Assembly (NCBI GenBank): GCA_964462685.1
Contig: CAYWYR010000002.1
Location: 62,001-126,000, forward strand
Direction of reading: 5' to 3'
Source of the DNA: CAYWYR01 sp964462685
GTDB taxonomy: Bacteria > Bacteroidota > Ignavibacteria > Kapaibacteriales > UBA2268
DNA length: 64,000 nt
The notes under the pieces were generated by a model. That model was not told the DNA's origin and did not search any database. It was given only the letters and a program-made list of their open reading frames with translations. Within the stretch, counting starts at the first letter, position 1; each line of letters opens with the position of its first letter. Positions 52,550-61,046 of this stretch are shown piece by piece. Position numbers and translations under genes: made by a program.

Positions 52550-54553
52550 ATGGATACAGCAAAGAGAATAGAGTTATTAAAAGGCGAGATTAACAAGCAT
52601 AATGATCTTTATTATAATCAGGCGAAGCCAATAATCAGTGACCGCGAGTATGATAGCCTTTTATCAGAACTACAGCAATTAGAAAAAGATAACCCTGATC
52701 TTCTAACCTCGGATTCCCCTACTCAGCGGGTCGGAGCGGATCCTGTATCAGGTTTTGATACAGTCGATCATATCAAACCTATGCTTTCACTCCAGAATAC
52801 TTATAATGAGGAAGAGCTTAGGAAATTCGATGAACGTGTCGCAAAAAATCTTGATACACATAGCTACACTTATTTCTGTGAGTTGAAATTCGATGGCGTC
52901 GCTATCTCCCTGATATACGAAGGCGGGATATTGCAGAGGGCCGTAACTCGTGGAAATGGCTATCAGGGAGATAATATTATCTCAAATGCCCGCACTATTA
53001 AAGAAATCCCACTAAAAATAGAGAATAATAATCTTATCGAGGTACGCGGGGAAGTCTATATGACAAATGAAGACTTTGCTAGACTGAACGTCAATCGTGA
53101 GGAACTGGGTTTATCGACCTATGCAAACCCGCGAAACACGACCGCAGGCACGATGAAACTACTCGACAGCCGCGAAGCTGCCAAAAGAAGGCTTAAATTA
53201 TTCACTTATTACTTGGATATTGACACTCATCAAACATCTTCTCTATCAGAAGATATTCTACTACTAGATAAACTGGGTTTTCCTGTCTCCGATGCCGCAA
53301 GAAAACTAAATACTATCGATGATGTTTTAGAATTTGTATCCATTTGGGAGACAAAAAGACACGAACTCCCCTATATGATAGACGGAATAGTTGTTAAGGT
53401 AAATGAAAAACGTTATCAGGACGAATTGGGATGGGTTTCTAGGAGTCCTAGATGGGCGATTTCCTATAAATACGAGGCGGAAAGAGCTGAGACAACAGTT
53501 CGGGACATTACACTGAATATCGGTAGGACCGGAGCGGTTACACCAACAGCAGAACTTGAGCCTGTAGAGCTCGCCGGGACAGTCGTAAAGAGGTGTTCGA
53601 TCCATAATGAAGATTATATAAAAGAGAAAGATATCCGAATCGGAGATACAGTATTAATTGAGAAAGCCGGTGAGATAATCCCTCAAATTGTATCGGTAAT
53701 AACTGATAAAAGAACAGTAAATTCCGTCCCCTATATTTTCCCCGACGAAGTCGAGGGGATGGCTATAGCCCGCCGGGAAGGCGAAGCGGCCTATTTCATA
53801 GTCGGAGAGGATAACACATGGACACTAAAGAAAAAGGTAGAGCATTTTTCAAGCCGCTCTGGAATGGATATTGAAAATCTGGGAGAGCGGATAATATCAG
53901 ATTTTGTCGATCGGGGATGGCTGACCTCTTTATCGGACGTTTATAGGCTCAAAGACCTACGAGAAGATATATTAGACCTCGAAGGATGGAAAGAAAAAAG
54001 CACGGACAACCTCCTTCAATCCATTGAGGAAAGTAAAAAAAAGCCTTTTGAAAAACTTTTATATTCCCTGGGGATAAAATTCATCGGAGAAAGGGGTGCA
54101 AAGCTTTTATCAGAGAATTTCAGGTCGATTGATGATCTCGCAAAGGCCAGCGTGGAGGAGATGACTGCCATCCATGAGGTAGGAGAGAAAATGGCAGAGG
54201 CTGTAAGGGACTGGTTTACAGATCCAAAGAACCAGATTCTGATCAAAGACTTTAAACAGTTCGGGCTACAGCTCGAAAATATACAGAATAACAGGCGCCA
54301 GGGACCCAAACCACTCGAGGGGCAGACTTTTGTCTTCACCGGGGAGCTTTTGAGCATGAAGCGTAGCGAGGCAGCGGGTATAGTGGAGTCGCTCGGAGGT
54401 CGGGAAATGAAATCAGTGAGCAAGAAGACTGGCACGGTAGTCGCCGGAGAAAAAGCAGGCAGCAAATTGGAAAAAGCAAAAACTCACGGAGTTAAAGTAA
54501 TGACCGAACAAGAGTTTTTGAAGTTTATTGACGAGATCAACCAAGAGATATAG
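52550..54553 (+). CDS. ligA: NAD-dependent DNA ligase lacking zinc-finger cysteines
   Basis: 667 residues. Domain Ia with YYNQAKPIISDREYD, the adenylation site CELKFDGVAIS (Lys113), YANPRNTTAGTMK, DGIVVKVN, the OB fold (NIGRTGAVTPTAEL), the HhH region (LGIKFIGERGAKLL) and a C-terminal BRCT domain (GQTFVFTGELLSMKR). The zinc finger, normally C-P-x-C...C-x-N..C-P before the IEHF motif, is replaced: FPDEVEGMAIARREGEAAYF, then IVGEDNTWTLKKKVEHF, with no cysteine at all (about 395-435). The protein has only two Cys in total. Everything else is intact, so the enzyme is probably active. Confidence 0.95.
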   Translation: MDTAKRIELLKGEINKHNDLYYNQAKPIISDREYDSLLSELQQLEKDNPDLLTSDSPTQRVGADPVSGFDTVDHIKPMLSLQNTYNEEELRKFDERVAKNLDTHSYTYFCELKFDGVAISLIYEGGILQRAVTRGNGYQGDNIISNARTIKEIPLKIENNNLIEVRGEVYMTNEDFARLNVNREELGLSTYANPRNTTAGTMKLLDSREAAKRRLKLFTYYLDIDTHQTSSLSEDILLLDKLGFPVSDAARKLNTIDDVLEFVSIWETKRHELPYMIDGIVVKVNEKRYQDELGWVSRSPRWAISYKYEAERAETTVRDITLNIGRTGAVTPTAELEPVELAGTVVKRCSIHNEDYIKEKDIRIGDTVLIEKAGEIIPQIVSVITDKRTVNSVPYIFPDEVEGMAIARREGEAAYFIVGEDNTWTLKKKVEHFSSRSGMDIENLGERIISDFVDRGWLTSLSDVYRLKDLREDILDLEGWKEKSTDNLLQSIEESKKKPFEKLLYSLGIKFIGERGAKLLSENFRSIDDLAKASVEEMTAIHEVGEKMAEAVRDWFTDPKNQILIKDFKQFGLQLENIQNNRRQGPKPLEGQTFVFTGELLSMKRSEAAGIVESLGGREMKSVSKKTGTVVAGEKAGSKLEKAKTHGVKVMTEQEFLKFIDEINQEI

Positions 54554-54715
54554 AATATCGCAAAGCAAACCAAAATAACCAAGCCCAAAGCCAGGGCAAA
54601 ACCTACGTCAAAGACTATTTCGATAGCTTCACCGAAGGAGAATACTAAATATATTATAGCGCTCATAGTATTTAGTATAATCAATATATCTCTTTGGCAG
54701 TTCCCTATCGGCCGT

Positions 54716-55330
54716 TTGATCATCTATCCTTTCACTATCCTCGGTACTTGGTTCCATGAGATGGGGCACGGGCTTATGGCAATGATTCTAGGCGGTCATT
54801 TCCACGAGCTGGAGATCTATACTAATGGCTCAGGGCTTGCAAGGCACAGCGGCGATCTTTTCGGTGGCCCGATCGGCAGAGCCTTAGTAGCCGCAGGAGG
54901 GCCCCTGGGGCCTGCTGTTGCGGGCTCGGCAATGATTTATTCAGTTAAAAGCCCTAAGAAAACAAAAGCCGCACTTTGGATTTTATCAATAGTGATGATT
55001 GTATCAGTATTATACTTTGTAAGGTCTTGGTTCGGTATATTGTTTATATCGATATTCGCTGCGATATCGGTATATATTAACATAAACGCATCGGAGAAAG
55101 CTAAGAGATATTTACTACTGTTTCTTGGGACGCAGGCTGTTCTGTCAACTTATATCTCTATCGATTATCTGCTATCGCCTGGTGCTAATATCGGCGGTGA
55201 AGTATATCCATCTGATTCTATGCAGATAGCTAATAATCTGCTCCTGCCCTATGGCTTCTGGGGGGTGCTGATGATATTTATATCTATTCTATTAGTTTGG
55301 TCGGCAGTTCAGTCTTTGTATAAGAGGTGA
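54716..55330 (+). CDS. M50-like membrane zinc metalloprotease (start uncertain)
   Basis: 204 residues from TTG 54716. GTWFHEMGHGLMAMILGG supplies HExxH within the first membrane region; about five more hydrophobic segments follow (MIYSV..., LWILSIVMIVSVLYF, ILFISIFAAISVYI, LLLFLGTQAVL, WGVLMIFISILLV). This fits the M50B-like site-2 family. The frame is open for another 54 codons upstream, back to the ligA stop, and encodes a Lys-rich leader plus a membrane helix (YIIALIVFSIINISLW) that clearly belongs to the protein, yet no ATG, GTG or TTG exists there. An ATT at 54653, 12 bases after AAGGAG, is the best candidate. Confidence 0.8.
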   Translation: MIIYPFTILGTWFHEMGHGLMAMILGGHFHELEIYTNGSGLARHSGDLFGGPIGRALVAAGGPLGPAVAGSAMIYSVKSPKKTKAALWILSIVMIVSVLYFVRSWFGILFISIFAAISVYININASEKAKRYLLLFLGTQAVLSTYISIDYLLSPGANIGGEVYPSDSMQIANNLLLPYGFWGVLMIFISILLVWSAVQSLYKR

Positions 55331-55340
55331 CTAGTAGACT

Positions 55341-55703
55341 TTAAACTATATTAAGAGTTTTAAGTTCTGTAATATTATCAAAATCTGAATCACTTGTCAA
55401 TAATACCCGGTTATCCAAGATAGCAGTAGCTGCTATATTTGCATCACCAAGCTTCAGTGAATATTTCCTTCGAAGTAAAGATGCTTTAGCAGATATTTCT
55501 AAATTTAAGACATGATAATTGAATCTATTTAGAAAATTCTCAATTTTATATAATTCATCTGCAATTGAGTTTTTCCAGCTTAACATTTCTATATATGTAA
55601 CTAATAAAATAGTTGAATTGTTAAATTTTGATTCGAGTATGCTAGGGGAATTATCAGTTAACGATTTATTTATATAGTAAATTAATATATTCGTATCAAT
55701 CAG
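55341..55703 (-). CDS. PIN-domain (VapC-like) toxin, damaged or unusual start
   Basis: From CTG 55703 the frame gives about 120 residues with a full PIN active site: LIDTNILIYY (first Asp), TYIEMLSW (Glu), KLGDANIAATA and LLTSDSDFDNI (last Asps). An ATG at 55715 is in frame, but codon 4 is TAA (ATG AAT AAG TAA), where relatives have Tyr (MxKYLIDTN). The first ATG after that would remove the catalytic Asp and give only 81 residues. So it is either inactivated by one base or read from CTG/ATT. PIN toxins cut RNA. It follows its antitoxin gene directly. Confidence 0.7.
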   Translation of the reverse strand: MIDTNILIYYINKSLTDNSPSILESKFNNSTILLVTYIEMLSWKNSIADELYKIENFLNRFNYHVLNLEISAKASLLRRKYSLKLGDANIAATAILDNRVLLTSDSDFDNITELKTLNIV

Positions 55704-55707
55704 TTAC

Positions 55708-55935
55708 TTATTCATATTTACCTTTTCTTCCTTCTTTTACATAATCAAGAAATTCTTGCTCTTCTTTTTGTGTAAGATTAATGATACCTCTAAATCGACT
55801 CCAATCTGTCTTTTTTCTTACTTCTCGTAAATCTTCTTCTATATTAAGCATATCTTGATTTTGCATTTCTCTTAACAAGCTGAGAATACCAGAGTCCCTA
55901 ACAGTAACCCTATATGTTTTATTAATTTCACTCAT
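55708..55935 (-). CDS. Probable antitoxin for the PIN toxin
   Basis: 75 residues. SEINKTYRVTVRDSGILSLLREM looks like an N-terminal dimerising helix-strand element, and the acidic, Arg-rich rest (DLREVRKKTDWSRFRGI) is helical. The last codons overlap the would-be ATG of the PIN gene. No known antitoxin family is recognised, but order, size and overlap fit a type II toxin-antitoxin operon in which the antitoxin is first. Confidence 0.65.
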   Translation of the reverse strand: MSEINKTYRVTVRDSGILSLLREMQNQDMLNIEEDLREVRKKTDWSRFRGIINLTQKEEQEFLDYVKEGRKGKYE

Positions 55936-56014
55936 TGTCTAATATCCTAGTATTAGAAATCATATTTATATAGAACGTAATAAAAATAATACTTGTTAAT
56001 GTATAATTAAGATT

Positions 56015-57649
56015 TCACGCTTCAATTGGCTCTTCGCTTTGTAGTTCTTTACGGCGCTGCTCTACCTCTTCGCTATTTCGGTACTCATCGTAAGGGAGCA
56101 TTTTATCTATCATACCTTGTGGGGCTATTTCGATAACTCTGTTGGAAGTAGATGATATAAGTTCATGGTCGGATGAGGTAAAGAGTATAACCGATGAATA
56201 TTTTACAAGGGCATCATTCAGTGCGGTAATCGCTTCAAGGTCCAGGTGGTTGGTTGGGTCGTCCATCAGTAGAACATTCGCACCTGAGTTCATCGTTTTG
56301 GAGAGCATACATCTTACTTTCTCACCACCTGAAAGCACACTTGTATCTTTCAAGGTCTCTTCACCGCTAAACAGCATTCGGCCAAGGAAAGTACGTACAA
56401 AAGTCTCATCCTTATCTTTAGAGTATTGGCGAAGCCAGTCTATCAGATTCATCCCGCCGAGGAAATACTCGCCGTTTTCTTTTGGTATATAGGATTTTGT
56501 AACGGTAACACCCCAGTTTACCTCGCCTGTAAGCGGCTCTCTCTCGCCGTTGAGAATATCAAAAAGATATGAAACCGCAACATCGTTTTCCGATATGAAT
56601 ACTATTTTATCATTTGCGTTTACTGTAAAGTTCACATCAGAAAAGAGAAGATTCCCCTCATCATCTTTCATAGAAAGTTTCTCTACGCTGAGTATAATAT
56701 TACCTACTTCCCTATCAGGCTTGAACTCAACATAAGGGAAACGGCGGGAAGTCTTAGGCATAGATTCAACAGATAGCTTATCTATCATTTTCTTACGTGC
56801 GGTGGCCTGCTTGGATTTGGATGCGTTCGCGCTGAACCGCTGGATGAACTCTTGCAGCTCTTTGATCTTTGCGTCAGCTTTTTTGTTCTGATCACGGTTC
56901 TGCTTGCTAGCTAGCTGGGATGCCTGATACCAAAACTCATAGTTACCAGTGTACATGTTCATCTGCTGATAATCGATATCGGCGATATTCGTACACACGT
57001 TGTTCAGGAAGTGCCTATCGTGAGATACGACAATCACTAAGTTATTGAAATTGTATAGAAACTGCTCCAGCCATTCTATGGCTTTCATGTCCAAGTTGTT
57101 CGTAGGCTCATCCATCAAAAGGATATCAGGATTTCCGAAAAGTGCCTGAGCTATCAAAACCTTTACTTTATCGCCGGATTCAAGATCCTTCATGTATTTG
57201 TCATGAAACTCATCGCCAAGCCCAAGGCCAGCCAGAAGCTGGGCAGCATCTGATTCTGACTCGTAGCCGTTCATTTCAGCAAACTCTGCTTCTATCTCCC
57301 CGATGCGGATACCTTCTTCTTCTGTATATTCGGTTTTGGAATATAACTCTTCGCGCTCTTTTGCAATTTTATAGAGTTCTTTATAGCCCATGATAACGGT
57401 ATCGAGTACTTTTTTATCATCATACTTGAACTGGTTTTGCTCAAGAATCGCCATTCGCTTGCCAGGTTCTATATATATCTGACCGCTTGTGGGCTCTATT
57501 TCTTTTGACAATAGTTTGATAAATGTAGATTTACCAGCACCATTGGCACCGATAAGGCCATAACAGTTTCCAGAGGTGAACTTAACATTCACATCCTTAA
57601 AAAGTATTCTTTTACCAAACTGGAGGGTTACATTGTTTGCTGCGATCAT
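56015..57649 (-). CDS. ybiT: ABC-F ATPase, YbiT family
   Basis: 544 residues, cytoplasmic, with two ATP-binding domains and no membrane segments. It begins with the YbiT pattern NNVTLQFGKRILFKDVNVKF and VLDTVIMGYKELY. NBD1: GANGAGKST (Walker A), ESGDKVKVLIAQAL (weak signature), LLMDEPTNNLD. The linker (about 240-310) contains KSKQATARKKMIDKL. NBD2 has a normal signature (LSGGEKVRCML) and Walker B (LLMDDPTNHLD), but its Walker A is replaced (SENDVAVSYL), as is usual in Bacteroidota YbiT proteins. ABC-F proteins bind the ribosome E site and rescue stalled translation. Confidence 0.9.
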   Translation of the reverse strand: MIAANNVTLQFGKRILFKDVNVKFTSGNCYGLIGANGAGKSTFIKLLSKEIEPTSGQIYIEPGKRMAILEQNQFKYDDKKVLDTVIMGYKELYKIAKEREELYSKTEYTEEEGIRIGEIEAEFAEMNGYESESDAAQLLAGLGLGDEFHDKYMKDLESGDKVKVLIAQALFGNPDILLMDEPTNNLDMKAIEWLEQFLYNFNNLVIVVSHDRHFLNNVCTNIADIDYQQMNMYTGNYEFWYQASQLASKQNRDQNKKADAKIKELQEFIQRFSANASKSKQATARKKMIDKLSVESMPKTSRRFPYVEFKPDREVGNIILSVEKLSMKDDEGNLLFSDVNFTVNANDKIVFISENDVAVSYLFDILNGEREPLTGEVNWGVTVTKSYIPKENGEYFLGGMNLIDWLRQYSKDKDETFVRTFLGRMLFSGEETLKDTSVLSGGEKVRCMLSKTMNSGANVLLMDDPTNHLDLEAITALNDALVKYSSVILFTSSDHELISSTSNRVIEIAPQGMIDKMLPYDEYRNSEEVEQRRKELQSEEPIEA

Positions 57650-57694
57650 TCCGGAACTCTTTTTGCAGTTATTCTTTAATTAAAACTAAATAGA

Positions 57695-57718
57695 AAAAAG
57701 CCTGTATTCAGGCTTTTT
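57695..57718 (-). terminator. Terminator between frr and the ABC-F gene
   Basis: AAAAAGCCTG/CAGGCTTTTT with loop TATT. It is symmetric but serves the minus strand here: it ends the tsf-pyrH-frr run before the ABC-F gene. Confidence 0.88.
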
Positions 57719-57748
57719 ATAATACGAAAATTATTTGCGATTGTGGCT

Positions 57749-58309
57749 TTATTCGTCCATCAGTTCTTTTTCTTTGATGGCCAAAAGCTCATCTACGTTA
57801 GCTACATATTTATCGGTAAGCTTCTGTATCTCGTCTTCACCTGATTTTTTCTCGTCTTCAGATAATTCCTTATCCTTTTCTGCTTTTTTCAGGTTATCGT
57901 TGTGGTCTCTTCTGATGTTTCGAATAGCGATTTTTGCTTCTTCTGCATATTTTTTTGTGACCTTAACGTACTCTTTTCTCCGCTCTTCGGTAAGGGGCGG
58001 TACGGGTATGCGTATCAATGTGCCGTCATTCTGTGGGTTGAAACCGAGATCGGCTGATCTGATCGCTTTTTCGATTTCCGCTATTAGTGATTTGTCCCAC
58101 GGTTGGATCACAATTGTCCTCGCATCGGGCACGTTAACGGTAGCTGTTGCATTTATAGCTTGTTTTTGGCCGTAGGCATCAACGGAGACACCATCGAGTA
58201 ATGACTGAGAAGCGCGGCCAGTTCTTACTTTTTGAAGTTGTTGTTTGTAGAACTCAATGGATTTCTCCATGTTCTGTTCTGCATCCAATATTTCTTCTTG
58301 TAATTCCAT
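57749..58309 (-). CDS. frr: Ribosome recycling factor
   Basis: 186 residues, the exact family length. KVRTGRASQSLLDGVSVDAYG, ARTIVIQPWDKSLIAEIEKAI and RIPVPPLTEERRKEYVK are RRF signature stretches, and the C-terminus is the usual three-helix bundle. It splits the 70S post-termination complex together with EF-G. It follows pyrH by six bases, in the conserved order tsf-pyrH-frr, and is followed by a terminator. Confidence 0.98.
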   Translation of the reverse strand: MELQEEILDAEQNMEKSIEFYKQQLQKVRTGRASQSLLDGVSVDAYGQKQAINATATVNVPDARTIVIQPWDKSLIAEIEKAIRSADLGFNPQNDGTLIRIPVPPLTEERRKEYVKVTKKYAEEAKIAIRNIRRDHNDNLKKAEKDKELSEDEKKSGEDEIQKLTDKYVANVDELLAIKEKELMDE

Positions 58310-58315
58310 TTTTTT

Positions 58316-59032
58316 CTATCCGGTTACAGTTGTACCAATATCTTCGCCTTTTATTAGCTTTAGCAGATTCCCTTGCTGGTTAAAATCAAAAACCTTTAAA
58401 GGGAGTCCGTTTTCCGCACAGAGTGTAATGGCTGTATGATCCATTACCTTGAGATCCTGATCTAATATCTCTTTGAAAGAGATTGTATTATATTTAACCG
58501 CTTTAGGGTTTATTTCGGGATCGCTGTCATATATTCCGTTAACTCTCGTGGCTTTGATAACAATCTCTGCCTCGATTTCTATTGCTCTAAGAACCGCTGC
58601 TGTATCGGTTGTGAAGTAAGGGTTTCCCGTTCCGGCACCGAAGAGCACAACTCTGTTTTTCTCGAGATGCCTTACAGCCCTACGCCTTATAAATGATTCT
58701 GCTACCTGCTCCATTTTAATTGCTGAAAGCAATCTGGTAGGAACCCCTTCATGTTCAAGAGCGTTTTGGAACGCGATACAGTTGATTACAGTAGCAAGCA
58801 TTCCCATGTGGTCGCCAGAAACTTTATCAATGCCTTGAGCCGCAGCTTGGATACCCCGGAAAATATTTCCACCGCCTATAACTATACCAATCTGGCAGCC
58901 GATATTATATATACCGGCTACCTCTTTGGCAAATACTTTAAGCATTTCGGCATCTATTCCGAAAGAACCTTGCCCCATGAGCGATTCACCGCTCATTTTC
59001 AGTAATATTCTATTGTATTGGCTGTAGGACAT
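58316..59032 (-). CDS. pyrH: UMP kinase
   Basis: 238 residues. RILLKMSGESLMG opens the amino-acid-kinase fold; IVIGGGNIFRG, THMG-like GDHMGMLAT and GTGNPYFTTDTAAVLRA follow, and ATRVNGIYDSDPE ends the nucleotide site. It phosphorylates UMP to UDP. It overlaps the tsf stop by one base (TGATG), so the two are translated together. Confidence 0.98.
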   Translation of the reverse strand: MSYSQYNRILLKMSGESLMGQGSFGIDAEMLKVFAKEVAGIYNIGCQIGIVIGGGNIFRGIQAAAQGIDKVSGDHMGMLATVINCIAFQNALEHEGVPTRLLSAIKMEQVAESFIRRRAVRHLEKNRVVLFGAGTGNPYFTTDTAAVLRAIEIEAEIVIKATRVNGIYDSDPEINPKAVKYNTISFKEILDQDLKVMDHTAITLCAENGLPLKVFDFNQQGNLLKLIKGEDIGTTVTG

Positions 59033-59877
59033 CAGTTGCCTATCGCCACTCTTTTGAAGCTGGATACCGTAGCTTCAGAATCTACGTCTTTTACTACTTC
59101 TTTTACTGTCTTGCTGCTGTCTTTAACAAATACTTGTTCGAGCAAGCAGTTTTCTTTGTAGAATTTCTGAACTCTGCCCATAGCGACTTTTTCTGCGATA
59201 TCATCAGGCTTGCCGTCTTCTTTGGCTTGTTCGATATAGATCTGTTTCTCTTTGTCCAGAGTTTCTTGATCTACGTCATCGCGTGAAACAGCTACAGGGT
59301 TCATAGCCGCTACCTGCATAGCTACGTCGCGGATTGTATCAGCGTTATCACCGCTCAGGCCCGGCTTGTTAACTTCTACAAGTACACCAAGTTTGTTACC
59401 GCCGTGGTTGTAAGCGGAAACAAAACCATCCGTAGAGATTTTTTCAAGTTTGCCCAGCTCTATTTTCTCGCTGAACTTAGCAAGAATATCTTTGTGGTAC
59501 TCTTCAAAAGTGTTACCATTGGAAGCACTAGCCGATAGAAGCTCTTCTTTACTAGAGTAATCGTTATTTAGGTAGTTGTTGGCTAAGTCAGATACAAAAT
59601 CAGTGAACTCTTCGTTTCTGGCTACAAAGTCGGTTTCGCAGGTAACCTGAACGATAGCGCCTTTTTTGTTGTCACCGGAAGTTACTGCCAATACCATACC
59701 TTCGTTAGCTTCTTTATCGGCACGCTTAGCTGCTGAAGCCGCACCTTTTTTACGAAGCTCGTCAACTGCTACTTCCATATCGCCGTTGGCTTCAACGAGT
59801 GCTTTTTTACAATCGGCCATACCGGCACCGGTCTTGTCTCTTAATTCTTTTACTTGTTTAGCTGTTATCTCTGCCAT
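59032..59877 (-). CDS. tsf: Elongation factor Ts
   Basis: 281 residues. The N-terminal UBA-like module (ITAKQVKELRDKTGAGMADC) and the core TDFVARNEEF match EF-Ts, as does GVLVEVNKPG and AMGRVQKFYKENCLLEQVFV near the end. It recycles EF-Tu-GDP. It follows rpsB by 77 bases, with an intervening terminator hairpin that may adjust the EF-Ts level relative to S2. Confidence 0.97.
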   Translation of the reverse strand: MAEITAKQVKELRDKTGAGMADCKKALVEANGDMEVAVDELRKKGAASAAKRADKEANEGMVLAVTSGDNKKGAIVQVTCETDFVARNEEFTDFVSDLANNYLNNDYSSKEELLSASASNGNTFEEYHKDILAKFSEKIELGKLEKISTDGFVSAYNHGGNKLGVLVEVNKPGLSGDNADTIRDVAMQVAAMNPVAVSRDDVDQETLDKEKQIYIEQAKEDGKPDDIAEKVAMGRVQKFYKENCLLEQVFVKDSSKTVKEVVKDVDSEATVSSFKRVAIGN

Positions 59878-59911
59878 GATAGCTTATAATTTTAGATGTT
59901 AATGATTTTCC

Positions 59912-59942
59912 AAAAAAAAGCACCCCGTTTGAAGGGATGCTT
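59912..59942 (-). terminator. Hairpin between rpsB and tsf
   Basis: On the minus strand AAGCATCCC/GGGGTGCTT (one G-U), loop of seven bases, then TTTTTTTT. It is a full terminator-like structure inside an otherwise conserved operon, so it probably acts as an attenuator. Confidence 0.85.
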
Positions 59943-59954
59943 GAGATTTTATTT

Positions 59955-60860
59955 TTAAGATTCAGTTGTTTCGGCTTTTGCTTGTTCGCCTGAATCATCA
60001 TTTGCCTCTGGCTTTGATTCTGCCTGAGGCTGCGGATTGTCTTTTTTAGTTACCCGCGTTCTTTTTCTTTCCCTCATTTTCCGCTGCACGCCTTTCTGAT
60101 TACCTGCTTGATCTGAATCCTGCTCTTTGGCTATACGCTCGGTGCTGGATTCGAATTCAGCTTGTTTGGCTCTTGCCACGTCCCCACCTTCGGCAATAGC
60201 GTCAGCAAGTGTTTTGGTGATCAGATCGATAGTACCGATTGAGTCATCGTTTGCTGGTATGGGGAAATCCACCTGAGTAGGATCGGTATTGGTATCTGTG
60301 ATAGCAATAACGGGTATTCCGAGGTTTTGAGCTTCTTTAATAGCAAGGTGTTCTTTTCTTATATCAACAACGAAAAGCGCGCCTGGCAGTCTTGTAAGAT
60401 TCTCTATACCGCCGAAAACTCTTCTCAACCTGTCTTTTTCACGGTCGAGAAGCAATCTTTCTTTCTTAGTGATTTTCTCATAGGTCCCATCTACAGACAT
60501 TTTCTCGATAGAGTGCAGTCTTTTGATTGACTTACGGATAGTGGCAAAGTTAGTAAGCATACCACCGAGCCATCTATCGGTAACGTAGTTCATCTTGGTA
60601 CGAATAGCTTCGTCTTCAATGATAGATTTGGCTTGGTTCTTAGTACCTACAAAAAGGATAACCTTACCCTGGGAGGCTATATCATAAACGGCTTGGCGAG
60701 CAAGCTCCAGAAGGATCTGCGTTTTACGCAGGTCTATGATATGGATGCCGTTTTTCTCGGTGAAGATGAATTTTTCCATCTTCGGATTCCAACGGCGAGT
60801 CAGGTGGCCGAAATGCGCACCTGTCTTTAGCAGCTCTTCAATAGAGACTTTTGGAGTCAT
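59955..60860 (-). CDS. rpsB: 30S ribosomal protein S2, with long charged C-terminal tail
   Basis: 301 residues; S2 is usually about 240. The core is normal (LLKTGAHFGHLTRRWNPKME, IIDLRKT, TNFATIRKSIKRL, RLPGALFVVDIRKE, AITDTNTDPTQVDFPIPAND). After about residue 230 comes a tail rich in Glu, Lys and Gln (RIAKEQDSDQAGN, RKMRERKRTRVTKKDN, PEANDDSGEQ), probably disordered. Extended S2 tails occur in other Bacteroidota. Immediately upstream, a 27-codon open frame overlaps its ATG (ATGA). Confidence 0.97.
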   Translation of the reverse strand: MTPKVSIEELLKTGAHFGHLTRRWNPKMEKFIFTEKNGIHIIDLRKTQILLELARQAVYDIASQGKVILFVGTKNQAKSIIEDEAIRTKMNYVTDRWLGGMLTNFATIRKSIKRLHSIEKMSVDGTYEKITKKERLLLDREKDRLRRVFGGIENLTRLPGALFVVDIRKEHLAIKEAQNLGIPVIAITDTNTDPTQVDFPIPANDDSIGTIDLITKTLADAIAEGGDVARAKQAEFESSTERIAKEQDSDQAGNQKGVQRKMRERKRTRVTKKDNPQPQAESKPEANDDSGEQAKAETTES

Positions 60861-60940
60861 AATTTATCTATATTTAAAATTGTGTTTGAACTTTGATGCT
60901 GTTCATCCAATAACCGTTCAATCTTTGCTCTTCTGTTCAT
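60857..60940 (-). CDS. Possible 27-residue leader peptide of rpsB
   Basis: ATG 60940 begins MNRRAKIERLLDEQHQSSN and the frame ends at a TGA sharing two bases with the rpsB ATG (ATGA). GATAGGAAC lies nine bases upstream as a weak ribosome site. Such an overlap would couple S2 translation to the peptide. The frame is short, so chance is possible. Confidence 0.35.
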   Translation of the reverse strand: MNRRAKIERLLDEQHQSSNTILNIDKL

Positions 60941-61046
60941 ATTAGTTCCTATCTGTTCATATATAATGAAAAGATTCGGGAAGTTAATGAAAGAGCAAGA
61001 CCACACGCGGCCTGTCCGAGCATCTGTTTTTTGTAGAAAAACAAAA

